Positions 33,741 to 40,951 of a DNA stretch of 45,302 nt are shown here, piece after piece. The notes under the pieces were generated by a model. It was not told where the DNA came from and did no database searches. It saw nothing but the letters and a program-made list of their open reading frames with translations. Origin of the DNA: Planctomycetaceae bacterium (GTDB lineage Bacteria; Planctomycetota; Planctomycetia; Planctomycetales; Planctomycetaceae); the NCBI GenBank assembly GCA_021732845.1, contig JAKFUF010000075.1, positions 1 through 45,302 on the forward strand, read 5' to 3'. Position 1 is the stretch's first letter, and each line of letters begins with the position of its first letter. Both the position numbers and the translations under genes were made by a program.

Positions 33741-34421
33741 TTGGCCAGAGTGTTGATCATCGGCGATACGCATTGTCCCGGAATGCGGACCGGTTACGTC
33801 GACTTCCTGAAACGCGTCGCCGACAGCTACTCCGTGACTCGCGTGGTTCATATCGGCGATCTCGTGGACTGGGCTTCGATCTCTTATCACGAGAAAAGCC
33901 CGAGTTTGCGGAACGCCACGCTGGAGTACGCCCGCGCCAGGCGGCAGGTTGCATCACTGAATCGAGCGTTCCCCAAGGCCGACTGGCTGATCGGGAACCA
34001 CGATGCCCTCACCGAACGACAGGCTGTCACCGCCGGACTGCCGCCCGAGCTGCTTCGCGACTATGCCGACATGTGGAACGTGGATTGGGCGATCCATCCC
34101 CGGTTCACCAAGCTGCTGATCGATGGCGTGATTTACTCGCATGGTGACAGCGGTCGCGGCGGACAAGACGCCGCGTTCCAGCAGGCCAGAGATAATTTTC
34201 GTTCGACTGTCATTGGCCATTTTCACAACCAGGCGGGTGTTCGCTGGTGGGCCAATCCCGAGTTCCGGGTCTTCGGCCTCTCCGCAGGCTGTGGAATTGA
34301 CGCGAGCCGCATGCAGTTCGAGTACGGCCGCAAGTTCGCTCACAAACCCCTGCTTGGCTGCGGCATCGTCATTGGTGGACGCCAAGCCTACTTCGAACCG
34401 TGGCTGCTCCCCAGCCGGTAA
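33741..34421 (+). CDS. Calcineurin-like metallophosphoesterase
   Basis: A 226-residue protein starting with TTG at 33741 (MARVLIIGDTHCPG). The five phosphoesterase motifs are present: GDTH (about residues 8-11), GDLVD (about 39-43), GNHD (about 85-88), SHGD (about 133-136) and GHFH (about 159-162), so a two-metal site should form. In phage replication operons such enzymes act on nucleotides or DNA ends, but which one cannot be told. It lies 3 bp after the previous stop. Confidence 0.88.
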   Translation: MARVLIIGDTHCPGMRTGYVDFLKRVADSYSVTRVVHIGDLVDWASISYHEKSPSLRNATLEYARARRQVASLNRAFPKADWLIGNHDALTERQAVTAGLPPELLRDYADMWNVDWAIHPRFTKLLIDGVIYSHGDSGRGGQDAAFQQARDNFRSTVIGHFHNQAGVRWWANPEFRVFGLSAGCGIDASRMQFEYGRKFAHKPLLGCGIVIGGRQAYFEPWLLPSR

Positions 34422-34453
34422 CCGTTCACACTTCTTTCTTCGAGGACCAACGC

Positions 34454-34873
34454 ATGATGATCACTTTGACTGTTCTGAAACCACAGCGCGTCACCGAACG
34501 GCGCACGGCGACGGAACCGCGACCGCTCATGATTTACATCGCGGCCCCGTACTCAGAACCCGATCCCGCCGTGAATACGCATGGTGTGCTCCGGATCGCC
34601 GATGCCCTGCTGGAAAACGGATTCACGCCCGTGATTCCGCATCTCAACATTCTGTGGCACCTGTTCTCGCCCAAACCGTATGAAACCTGGCTCGAATATG
34701 ACCGCGAACTGCTCGCTCGCTGTGACGCCGTGTTGCGGGTGCCGGGATTTTCCATCGGTGCCGGCCGCGAAACGCGATTCGCCCGGAGTTTGAACATTCC
34801 AGTCATCCATTCGCAATCTTGTTCGCCGGACGATTGCGTTGAGGCCGTCCACGAATGGCTGATGTCGCCATGA
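34454..34873 (+). CDS. DUF4406 protein (nucleoside 2-deoxyribosyltransferase-like fold)
   Basis: About 139 residues from the ATG at 34454, preceded by CGAGGA. The family opening is clear: MIYIAAPYSEPDPAVNTHGVLRIADALLENGFTPVIPHLN, then RELLARCDAVLRVPGFSIGAGRETRFARSLNIPVI. It has the Rossmann-like shape of nucleoside 2-deoxyribosyltransferases, including the S-x-G-x-x-x-E segment near the end. The biochemical activity of DUF4406 members is not established. Its stop overlaps the next gene's start by ATGA (34870-34873), tying it to a dATP/dGTP-diphosphohydrolase-like protein. Confidence 0.8.
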   Translation: MMITLTVLKPQRVTERRTATEPRPLMIYIAAPYSEPDPAVNTHGVLRIADALLENGFTPVIPHLNILWHLFSPKPYETWLEYDRELLARCDAVLRVPGFSIGAGRETRFARSLNIPVIHSQSCSPDDCVEAVHEWLMSP

Positions 34874-35445
34874 AGTGCGCTCGATGCGGGTGCGACTTTG
34901 TATCCGCCGATTCCATCGGGTGCACTTTCGATCTCTGCCAGGGCTGTTGGGAAACCGGGTGCTCGTTGAGTTGGTGGGCACTCGTCACGGTATTGGGCTT
35001 GGACAACGAGAGGTCCGTAATGACCGAACGAGATCTGCCACGCATCTTTGTCCCGGATTCTGAGAGCGAGAATCCGAAAGACCGAATTGGCGAAACCAAG
35101 CCGCCGCTGCACCTCATCCCCCCTGCGGCCGAGATCCTCGAAGCGGTGGTCATGGGACTCGGCGCTCGCAAGTACGGGCCGTTCAATTGGAGATCGGCCA
35201 AGGTTCGGGCAACGGTCTACGTCGCGGCGGCGAAGCGTCACCTGGCTCAGTGGCTCGATGGCGTTGACGACGACATCGAGAGCGGTGTTTCGCACCTGGC
35301 CCATGCCCGCGCCTGCTTGGGCATTCTGCTCGACGCCCAGGCGACGGGCAACGTGATCGATGATCGGCCCCCCAAAGGACCGGCATCCGCATTGATTGTC
35401 CAGCACACTCAGAATGTTCCACTGGCCCAGGATTCGAGGCAGTAA
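34870..35445 (+). CDS. Zinc ribbon plus dATP/dGTP diphosphohydrolase N-terminal-like domain
   Basis: A 191-residue protein. The start (MKCARCGCDF) was chosen because its ATG overlaps the previous stop (ATGA). The first 40 residues have CARC, a further C and CQGC, which look like a zinc ribbon. The rest matches the dATP/dGTP diphosphohydrolase N-terminal (DUF5664-type) domain: ENPKDRIGETKPPLHLIPPAAEILEAVVMGLGARKYGPFNWR, then AAAKRHLAQWLDGVDDDIESGVSHLAHARACLGILLDAQ, with the acidic metal-binding E/D residues and His. It would hydrolyse purine deoxynucleotides. No PurZ is present, so a diaminopurine genome is not supported. Confidence 0.78.
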   Translation: MKCARCGCDFVSADSIGCTFDLCQGCWETGCSLSWWALVTVLGLDNERSVMTERDLPRIFVPDSESENPKDRIGETKPPLHLIPPAAEILEAVVMGLGARKYGPFNWRSAKVRATVYVAAAKRHLAQWLDGVDDDIESGVSHLAHARACLGILLDAQATGNVIDDRPPKGPASALIVQHTQNVPLAQDSRQ

Positions 35446-35450
35446 TAGCC

Positions 35451-37757
35451 GTGGTGACCCAAACGGAGATGAGGTCCACAGTTCCCCTCGAAGCCGCACG
35501 CGAATACGTGCGACGCGGCTGGAGCGTTGTGCCCGTACCATTCAAGCAGAAGCGACCGGTCCTCAAGGAATGGGAACAACTTCGGCTGGCCGAGTCCGAT
35601 CTCGACCAATACTTCGACCAGCCCGCGAACGTGGGTCTGATTCTCGGCGAGCCATCGCACGGTTTGGTCGACGTCGATCTCGACTGTGTCGAAGCCCGAG
35701 CCATCGCTGCGAACTACCTGCCGCCAACGCCGGCCAAGACGGGACGGGCCACGGCCACCGATTCGCATTGGTGGTATTACGCCGTCGGTGCGAAGACAGT
35801 TCAGCATCGTGATCCCGTCACAAAGCAGATGATTGTCGAGTTGAGGTCGACTGGCGGACAGACGGTCGTGGGCCCGAGCATTCATCCGACCGGTCAACCG
35901 TATGATGTTCTGCGTGGTGAACCGGCGGTTGTCCCTGCCGAGATGCTGACTTCGTGCGTTGAAGAGTTGGCCAAGCGGGTGATTGAACTGCGGCATGGCG
36001 ATCAGCCAACGGCAGCAGTTCGAAATCGGAACCCACAAGCGGTTGATCGACATCGCGTTGATTCCCCGAGCGACATCGAACGCCGCGCCCTGGCGTACCT
36101 CGACAAGCTTCCGCCGGCAATCAGTGGCAATGGGGGACATGCGGCCACGTATGCTGCGGCGACGGTCCTCGTTCATGGGTTCGAGATCGATCCCGACCGG
36201 GCTTTGTCGCTGCTACTCGATCACTTCAACCCCAGGTGCGAACCACCGTGGTCGGAGAAGGAACTTCGGCACAAAGTCACCAGTGCCGCAACGAAGCCAC
36301 ACAGCCAATCACGCGGTTGGCTACTCAATGAACAACGCGAACCCTCGCCTGATTCCGTCGTTGATATCTCGGCACTGGTCGGACAGGCCGCTGAAACCAC
36401 GCTGTCACCGCGAATCGAAGTCATCAACGATGATAGACCAATCGAGCCGTCCACCGCTGATCCCGGTCCGATTCCTGATGACCTACTGCACGTTCCAGGC
36501 TTCGTTGATGACGTGACCGAGTTCACATTAGCGACGGCCCCGTATCCGAATCGTCCGTTGGCGTTCGTGGGGGCAATCGCTCTGCTCGGGACGCTCACTG
36601 GCCGCAAAGTCCGCGAACCAGGGAACGTTCGCACGAACGTGCAGATTCTGGCGCTGGCGAGTTCCGGCGTCGGGAAGGACTGGCCGCGCAAGGTCAACGC
36701 GAGCGTTCTGCTCCATGCTGAGGAAACCCGCAAACTCGCAGGCAAATCGGCGAGCGGCGAAGGGATCGAAGACCGCCTGATCGGTCATCCGATCATTCTC
36801 AAACAGGATGACGAGATCGACACGCTATTCGAGAACATGCGGGACAACAAAGAGGCTCGGTATCGCAATCAGTTCGGCATGCTGCTCGAACTGTATGGGG
36901 AAGCTGGCGGCTGGCGAGCGATCCGCGATCGCGCTGGCGAGAAATCGGGCCTGATCTATCAGCCGCACCTGGTTCTGTTCGGAACGACAACACCGGGTGA
37001 GTTCTACGCATCGCTGTCCGGCAAGATGCTCAACAAAGGGCTGCTCGCTCGACTTATCACCGTCGAAGCGGGCGAGCGTGGTCGTCGTAAACGTGCCGAT
37101 TGGCGTGATCCGCCAGAGTCGATCATCGCCATCGCCAAACAGTGGTCGACCTTTTGGCCTCCCGGCTGGGGCAACCTCAGCGACGAATCGTGCGGGCAAG
37201 CAACGCCGCTCGTCGTTCCCCTCACGGACGATGCGCAACGAGCGCTCGATGCGTTTGCGGATCGCTGCGACGATGCCTACCGCGACTCCGCGAAGAGGGG
37301 CAACGAACCCGTCATGGCGATCTGGGCACGCGCCGTCGAAAAAGCCACGCAACTGGCGTTGATCTATGCCTGTTCCAAACACGGCATCACGCCGGTGATC
37401 GAGCATCCTGCCGTTACCTGGGCAAGCGGCTTCGTTGAGCACACGATCCGCCGCACGATCCATATGCTCGGACGACATTTCCACGAAAGCGAATTCGAGC
37501 AGAAATGTCAGCAAGTCATCGAGACGTTGACCATGTGGCAGCGCGAACATGGCATTGAATGGATGCCCTCTCGCGACATCGCCCGCAAGCATCGCTGGCC
37601 TCAGAAAGAACACGATGCAATCCGCGAAACCCTCGCCGTCCAGGAGCGGATCGAGACGGCATTCATGAAGCCTGACGGAGCGGGGCGGCCCAAGCACGTC
37701 TGCCGTCTATTCTGTCCCGACACGGAATTCTGTCCAAAAGCGGTGCGCACGGATTGA
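35451..37757 (+). CDS. Primase-polymerase/helicase-like replication protein
   Basis: A 768-residue replication protein. The N-terminal prim-pol domain has DVDLDC (D74, D76; metal site), a histidine in DSHWWY and ELRSTGGQTVVGPSIHPTG. A primase C-terminal-like part follows (ALAYLDKLPPAISGNGGHAATYAAATVLVHGFEI ... EKELRHKVTSA). From about residue 340 comes a DUF3987-like ATPase domain; its P-loop reads ASSGVGKDWPRK (about 402-413), with D where S/T is usual. The start is GTG at 35451 or 35454, with ATG at 35469 also possible. It would both prime and help unwind. The 3' end already contains two copies of the nonamer found downstream. Confidence 0.85.
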   Translation: MVTQTEMRSTVPLEAAREYVRRGWSVVPVPFKQKRPVLKEWEQLRLAESDLDQYFDQPANVGLILGEPSHGLVDVDLDCVEARAIAANYLPPTPAKTGRATATDSHWWYYAVGAKTVQHRDPVTKQMIVELRSTGGQTVVGPSIHPTGQPYDVLRGEPAVVPAEMLTSCVEELAKRVIELRHGDQPTAAVRNRNPQAVDRHRVDSPSDIERRALAYLDKLPPAISGNGGHAATYAAATVLVHGFEIDPDRALSLLLDHFNPRCEPPWSEKELRHKVTSAATKPHSQSRGWLLNEQREPSPDSVVDISALVGQAAETTLSPRIEVINDDRPIEPSTADPGPIPDDLLHVPGFVDDVTEFTLATAPYPNRPLAFVGAIALLGTLTGRKVREPGNVRTNVQILALASSGVGKDWPRKVNASVLLHAEETRKLAGKSASGEGIEDRLIGHPIILKQDDEIDTLFENMRDNKEARYRNQFGMLLELYGEAGGWRAIRDRAGEKSGLIYQPHLVLFGTTTPGEFYASLSGKMLNKGLLARLITVEAGERGRRKRADWRDPPESIIAIAKQWSTFWPPGWGNLSDESCGQATPLVVPLTDDAQRALDAFADRCDDAYRDSAKRGNEPVMAIWARAVEKATQLALIYACSKHGITPVIEHPAVTWASGFVEHTIRRTIHMLGRHFHESEFEQKCQQVIETLTMWQREHGIEWMPSRDIARKHRWPQKEHDAIRETLAVQERIETAFMKPDGAGRPKHVCRLFCPDTEFCPKAVRTD

Positions 37758-37974
37758 GGCCGAAAATCGGATTCTGTCCACGGACAGAATCAATTTTGTC
37801 CGAAGAATTCGGGACAGAATTCGGGTGACGCAATCAGCGGAAAAACAAGGAGTTAGAGAAGGAGAGAGAGAGAGAAATGAATTCTGTCCATTCTGTCCAT
37901 GCCCCTTCTCTCTCCCCTCTTTCTGCTCCTGACTTTGTACCGGCGAGTGTGATCAACGGACAGAAGGACAGAAT
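37709..37974. repeat. Iteron-like cluster of ATTCTGTCC nonamers (possible replication origin)
   Basis: ATTCTGTCC occurs at 37709-37717, 37727-37735, 37771-37779, 37881-37889 and 37890-37898, and its complement GGACAGAAT at 37782-37790, 37812-37820 and 37966-37974, plus near-copies at about 37793 and 37958. Sites 37771-37790 make a palindrome with a 2-bp centre. The tandem pair at 37881 is flanked by GAGAGAGAA (37868-37876) and TTCTCTCTC (37906-37914), in a purine/pyrimidine-rich tract. Adjacent to a primase gene and in the longest gene-free stretch of the element, this suggests an origin. Confidence 0.7.
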
Positions 37975-38002
37975 TCAATTCGACGCGATTGCACCCTGGT
38001 GA

Positions 38003-38209
38003 CCGACTGGTGCGGTCAGTTCCGACAACGAGCCACATGAGGCCACCACGATCGCCCACGTTTGCGCGTATGGCGTTCGTGTTCGAGCGCCGAACGGTTC
38101 GTCCGGTCGTCGTTTGAACGCCACTGAAGCCCAGCGGGTGGCCCACAACGCGATCACGACTTACGTCGAGAGCCGTCATAGGTACTCCCGACGCCATAAG
38201 GCTTTGTGA
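38003..38209 (+). other. Open frame of 68 codons without a start codon
   Basis: After a TGA at 38000-38002, a frame stays open to a TGA at 38207-38209. Its product looks protein-like (EATTIAHVCAYGVRVRAP, then RLNATEAQRVAHNAI), but the first possible starts are an internal TTG and GTG far downstream. It may be the end of a broken gene, or be reached by frameshift, or be chance. Otherwise the gap 37758-38273 holds only the nonamer cluster. Confidence 0.25.
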
Positions 38210-38250
38210 CGCCATTGGGAACCGTCGCCGTCTACCACAGACTTTCTTTC

Positions 38251-38258
38251 CTGTACAG
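38251..38258. promoter_or_regulatory. Small palindrome before the Phd-like gene
   Basis: CTGTACAG at 38251-38258 lies 15 bp before the ATG of the Phd-like gene, in a TTTCC...GAAAA context. Antitoxins often autorepress from such sites. Short palindromes occur by chance, so the support is weak. Confidence 0.25.
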
Positions 38259-38273
38259 AAAATGTAACTCCCC

Positions 38274-38516
38274 ATGCCCTCGGATGTTGAGACGCTCAAC
38301 GAACTGGAAGTCGGCGTCACGGAACTGCGGGACTCGCTGGGGTTCACCATCCGCCACGTTGCCCAATCCGGCGTTCCGGTCGTTGTCCGGCGCTACCGAC
38401 GGACGGACGTGATCCTGGTCCCGCTGACCGAATGGCGGCGGCTCAAGCAGTTGGAAGCCGAGATCGGCGGGCCAGACCCTTTCGAATTCGACGAGGACGA
38501 ATCTGACGCCGAGTGA
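38274..38516 (+). CDS. Phd/YefM-like antitoxin-type small protein (no toxin partner seen)
   Basis: An 80-residue protein (MPSDVETLNELEV). The stretch NELEVGVTELRDSLGFTIRHVAQSGVPVVVRRYRRTDVILVPLTEWRRLKQLEAEI follows the Phd/YefM pattern of helix, then SGxPVVV strand, then a strand carrying the VPLxEWRRL ending that in antitoxins leads to the toxin-binding region; here an acidic tail (FEFDEDESDAE) takes its place. No toxin-like gene is next to it; the neighbours are the nonamer cluster and a methyltransferase. It could be a regulator, or an antitoxin against a host toxin. Call by fold pattern only. Confidence 0.6.
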   Translation: MPSDVETLNELEVGVTELRDSLGFTIRHVAQSGVPVVVRRYRRTDVILVPLTEWRRLKQLEAEIGGPDPFEFDEDESDAE

Positions 38517-38584
38517 TCCCTCAGGTTGCCGCCTGAATGCCTTACCCAAAACGACAAAACCGCCACCAACCCGGAGAGCCACAC

Positions 38585-39898
38585 ATGCAGATCGAAACCT
38601 GGCCTATCGACCGTCCGCAACCGTATGACAAAAACCCTCGACTGAATGACGATGCCGTCGACGTCGTCGCACGCTCGATTCAGGAGTTCGGTTTCCGACA
38701 GCCGATTGTGGTCGATGAAGACGGTGTGGTCATCATTGGCCACACGCGGCTCAAGGCCGCCAAGAAGCTCGGGCTGACCGAAGTCCCAGTGCATGTCGCC
38801 CGCGGGTTGTCGCCGGAGAAGGTCAAGGCGCTGCGCATCGCGGACAACAAAACCGCCGAACTCGCCGAGTGGAACCTGGAACTGCTGCCGATCGAACTGG
38901 CTGAGCTGCAAGGGATGGACTTCGATCTGGGATTGCTCGGGTTCGATCAGGATGAGTTGGCCAAGCTGCTCGATCCCGGTGCCCAGGACGGACTCTGCGA
39001 TCCCGACGAGATTCCATTGCCACCCGATGAAGCGATCACCAAGCCGGGTGACCTGTGGATTCTCGGTGAGCATCGGCTGCTTTGCGGCGACAGCAGCAAG
39101 CCTGCAGACCTCGACCGCTTGCTGGATGGCCAGCCGATTCATCTTTGTAACACCGATCCGCCATACAACGTAAAGGTTGAACCGCGCAGCAACAACGCTA
39201 TCGCGGCGGGTCTGTCATCGTTCCAGGGGACCACGCATCATCAGTCGATGGACGTGGCTCGACATCCCGAGAAGTCAAAACCCACGCAGAAGAAGTTGCG
39301 AGCCAAGGACCGCCCGCTGGCCAACGACTTCGTGTCGGACGAGGAGTTCGACCGGCTACTCGACGCCTGGTTCGGCAACATCGCCCGCGTGCTGGTCCCA
39401 GGTCGGGGGTTCTACATCTGGGGCGGGTATGCCAACTGTGCGAACTACCCGCCGTTCCTCAAGAAACACGGGTTGTACTTCTCCCAATCCATCATCTGGG
39501 ATAAGCAGCATCCCGTCCTCACAAGAAAAGATTTTATGGGCGCTCACGAATGGTGCTTTTATGGATGGAAGGAAGGGGCGGCGCACCAATACCTCGGCCC
39601 GAATAACGCGACCGACCTGTGGCACATCAAGAAGGTGAACCCGCAGAGCATGGTCCACCTGACCGAGAAGCCGGTCGAACTGGCCGTGCGGGCGATGCAG
39701 TACTCATCCCGGACCGGCGAAAACGTCCTCGATCTCTTCGGCGGCAGTGGCTCAACCCTGATCGCCGCGCAGCAAACCGGTCGGCGGGCGTTCCTGATGG
39801 AACTCGATCAATTGTACTGCGACGTGATTGTCCAACGGTACGAACAGTTCACAGGGCAGAAGGCGGAACGCATTGCCGTTGCCAAGATCGCCGCGTGA
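38585..39898 (+). CDS. ParB-N domain/DNA methyltransferase fusion
   Basis: About 437 residues from ATG at 38585 (MQIETWPIDRP), preceded by GGAGAG; the upstream in-frame ATG at 38537 gives residues outside the domain. The ParB-like nuclease domain comes first (PYDKNPRLNDDAVDVVARSIQEFGFRQPIVVDEDGVVIIGHTRLKAAKKLG). The methyltransferase follows: catalytic TDPPYNV (about residue 190) before the SAM-binding DLFGGSGST (about residue 382), the beta-class order, for an amino-methylated adenine or N4-cytosine. It probably protects the element's DNA or modifies it during packaging. No restriction endonuclease is nearby. Confidence 0.9.
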   Translation: MQIETWPIDRPQPYDKNPRLNDDAVDVVARSIQEFGFRQPIVVDEDGVVIIGHTRLKAAKKLGLTEVPVHVARGLSPEKVKALRIADNKTAELAEWNLELLPIELAELQGMDFDLGLLGFDQDELAKLLDPGAQDGLCDPDEIPLPPDEAITKPGDLWILGEHRLLCGDSSKPADLDRLLDGQPIHLCNTDPPYNVKVEPRSNNAIAAGLSSFQGTTHHQSMDVARHPEKSKPTQKKLRAKDRPLANDFVSDEEFDRLLDAWFGNIARVLVPGRGFYIWGGYANCANYPPFLKKHGLYFSQSIIWDKQHPVLTRKDFMGAHEWCFYGWKEGAAHQYLGPNNATDLWHIKKVNPQSMVHLTEKPVELAVRAMQYSSRTGENVLDLFGGSGSTLIAAQQTGRRAFLMELDQLYCDVIVQRYEQFTGQKAERIAVAKIAA

Positions 39899-39970
39899 CC
39901 GGCCCACCGTTTCGCCCCCGTTGGCCCACGTTGCGAAGGAGGCAGGACGTTGAAGAAACCTACGACCAAC

Positions 39971-40002
39971 GAGAAAACGCCCGCACGTTACGAACGTGGG
40001 GC
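39971..40002 (-). terminator. Terminator-like hairpin, copy 1
   Basis: On the minus strand GCCC-CACGTT pairs with AACGTG-GGGC (one bulged C), loop CGT, followed by GTTTTC. It lies 23 bp after the stop of the 40025-40279 gene and so ends the minus-strand block. Its 21-bp 5' half (39969-39989) is repeated exactly at 40590-40610. Confidence 0.65.
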
Positions 40003-40024
40003 GTCGGGGCGGAACCCCGTGGCG

Positions 40025-40279
40025 CTAGGCCGGGTTGCGGCGGGCCTGCCATTCCGCCTCGCGGGCCAGCATTTGGTTGTGCCATTTCATCATGTCGATC
40101 TCATCCGTGGTCGCGGGGCGGATCGTCCTGATCTCGATCGGTACATCTCGCCCCAGTCGTTCGCGGAGATCGGCGTAGAGGTCATGCAACGCGGCGTGGC
40201 CAGCAACGCGGGCGGCCGTTTCGTCAGCGGCATCGACCAGGACGTAGCGGGCCAGCGTGGCGACGTAGAACGTGATCAT
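40025..40279 (-). CDS. Small hypothetical protein
   Basis: An 84-residue protein (MITFYVATLARYVLVDAADETAARVAGH) with an opening strand-helix, a polar middle (LGRDVPIEIRTIRPATTDE) and a basic helical end (HNQMLAREAEWQARRNP). AGGAG lies 8 nt before the ATG. It is the last gene of the leftward block and precedes the first terminator-like hairpin. No family recognised. Confidence 0.65.
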   Translation of the reverse strand: MITFYVATLARYVLVDAADETAARVAGHAALHDLYADLRERLGRDVPIEIRTIRPATTDEIDMMKWHNQMLAREAEWQARRNPA

Positions 40280-40300
40280 GGTTGTGCTCCTGGGGTGTGG

Positions 40301-40489
40301 CTATCGCTGCGAAAAGTAGTCGGACAGTTGCCGGTAGGCATCCGCGACATTGATCGTGAACTCGGCCGTCCATTTCTGAATCTGCTGCTTGGCCTCGCGG
40401 TAACTCGCCAGCACGACCGCATCGTGGCCGTTGCCGTCGTCGTCCATCACGCACATCAGGTCGTCGATAATCTCAATCGTATGGGGCAT
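40301..40489 (-). CDS. Small hypothetical protein
   Basis: A 62-residue protein (MPHTIEIIDDLMCVMDDDGNGHDAVVLASY ... LSDYFSQR). An acidic, strand-rich front is followed by a helix (REAKQQIQKWTAEFTINVADAYRQLSDYF). AGGAG lies 7 nt before the ATG and the next gene begins 21 bp after its stop. Too short for a family call; the ribosome-binding site is the main support. Confidence 0.6.
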   Translation of the reverse strand: MPHTIEIIDDLMCVMDDDGNGHDAVVLASYREAKQQIQKWTAEFTINVADAYRQLSDYFSQR

Positions 40490-40591
40490 CGTTTATCTCC
40501 TGGGGTTCGATCTGGCCCGGCACCGCGCCGGACGTCATCACTACATGAGCCACACCACGGACAAAACATCAAGCGATGTTCTTGGTCCCAC

Positions 40592-40623
40592 GAGAAAACG
40601 CCCGCACGTTGGTCGCGTGGGGC
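40592..40623 (-). terminator. Terminator-like hairpin, copy 2
   Basis: On the minus strand GCCC-CACG pairs with CGTG-GGGC (one bulged C) with loop CGACCAA, then GTTTTC. It lies 32 bp after the stop of the 40655-40942 gene. The half containing GTTTTC is identical over 21 bp to copy 1; the loop and the other arm differ. Confidence 0.6.
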
Positions 40624-40654
40624 GTCGCCGGGAAAGTCCCGGTTCATTCGATTG

Positions 40655-40942
40655 TCATTCGCCGGGTTGGTAGATCGTTCCGCACCCGGTGCAGTGGACC
40701 GATTCGTCGTCGTCCTGCCAGACCAACCGGTCGGCGTTTCGTTCGCCGCAGTTCGGGCAGGCCTCGGTTGTGGCGACGTGGTTTGCCACGGGCGGGTCGA
40801 GTTGGTCGGCCACCGCCAGCAGCGTTTCGAGGAGGTCGTTGGCATCGATGCGGTTGGAGCGGCGACCCTCTTCGAGGGCGTTCTCCAGCCGCAAGGCGAC
40901 CACGCGGAAGGCGTCGGCGATCTTGAATTCGGGGGTTGTCAT
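40655..40942 (-). CDS. Small zinc-ribbon protein
   Basis: A 95-residue protein (MTTPEFKIADAFRVVALRLENAL). The front is helical; the end has CPNCGERNADRLVWQDDDESVHCTGCGTIYQP, two CxxC knuckles giving a standard four-cysteine zinc ribbon, likely nucleic-acid or protein binding. GAGGTG precedes the ATG, only 9 bp after the HARE-HTH gene's stop, so the two share a transcript. Confidence 0.7.
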   Translation of the reverse strand: MTTPEFKIADAFRVVALRLENALEEGRRSNRIDANDLLETLLAVADQLDPPVANHVATTEACPNCGERNADRLVWQDDDESVHCTGCGTIYQPGE

Positions 40943-40951
40943 GTTGGCACC

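Noticed and set aside
34870-35445. Diaminopurine (Z-genome) system
   Set aside because: Only a diphosphohydrolase-like protein is present; PurZ and DatZ, which define the pathway, are not seen in the window.
37853-38350. Minus-strand frame of 165 codons across the nonamer region
   Set aside because: Runs through the repeats and ends in low-complexity residues (from the GA-rich tract); no ribosome-binding site.
38274-38516. Complete toxin-antitoxin module
   Set aside because: Only an antitoxin-like protein is present; neither neighbour resembles a Doc, YoeB or RelE toxin.
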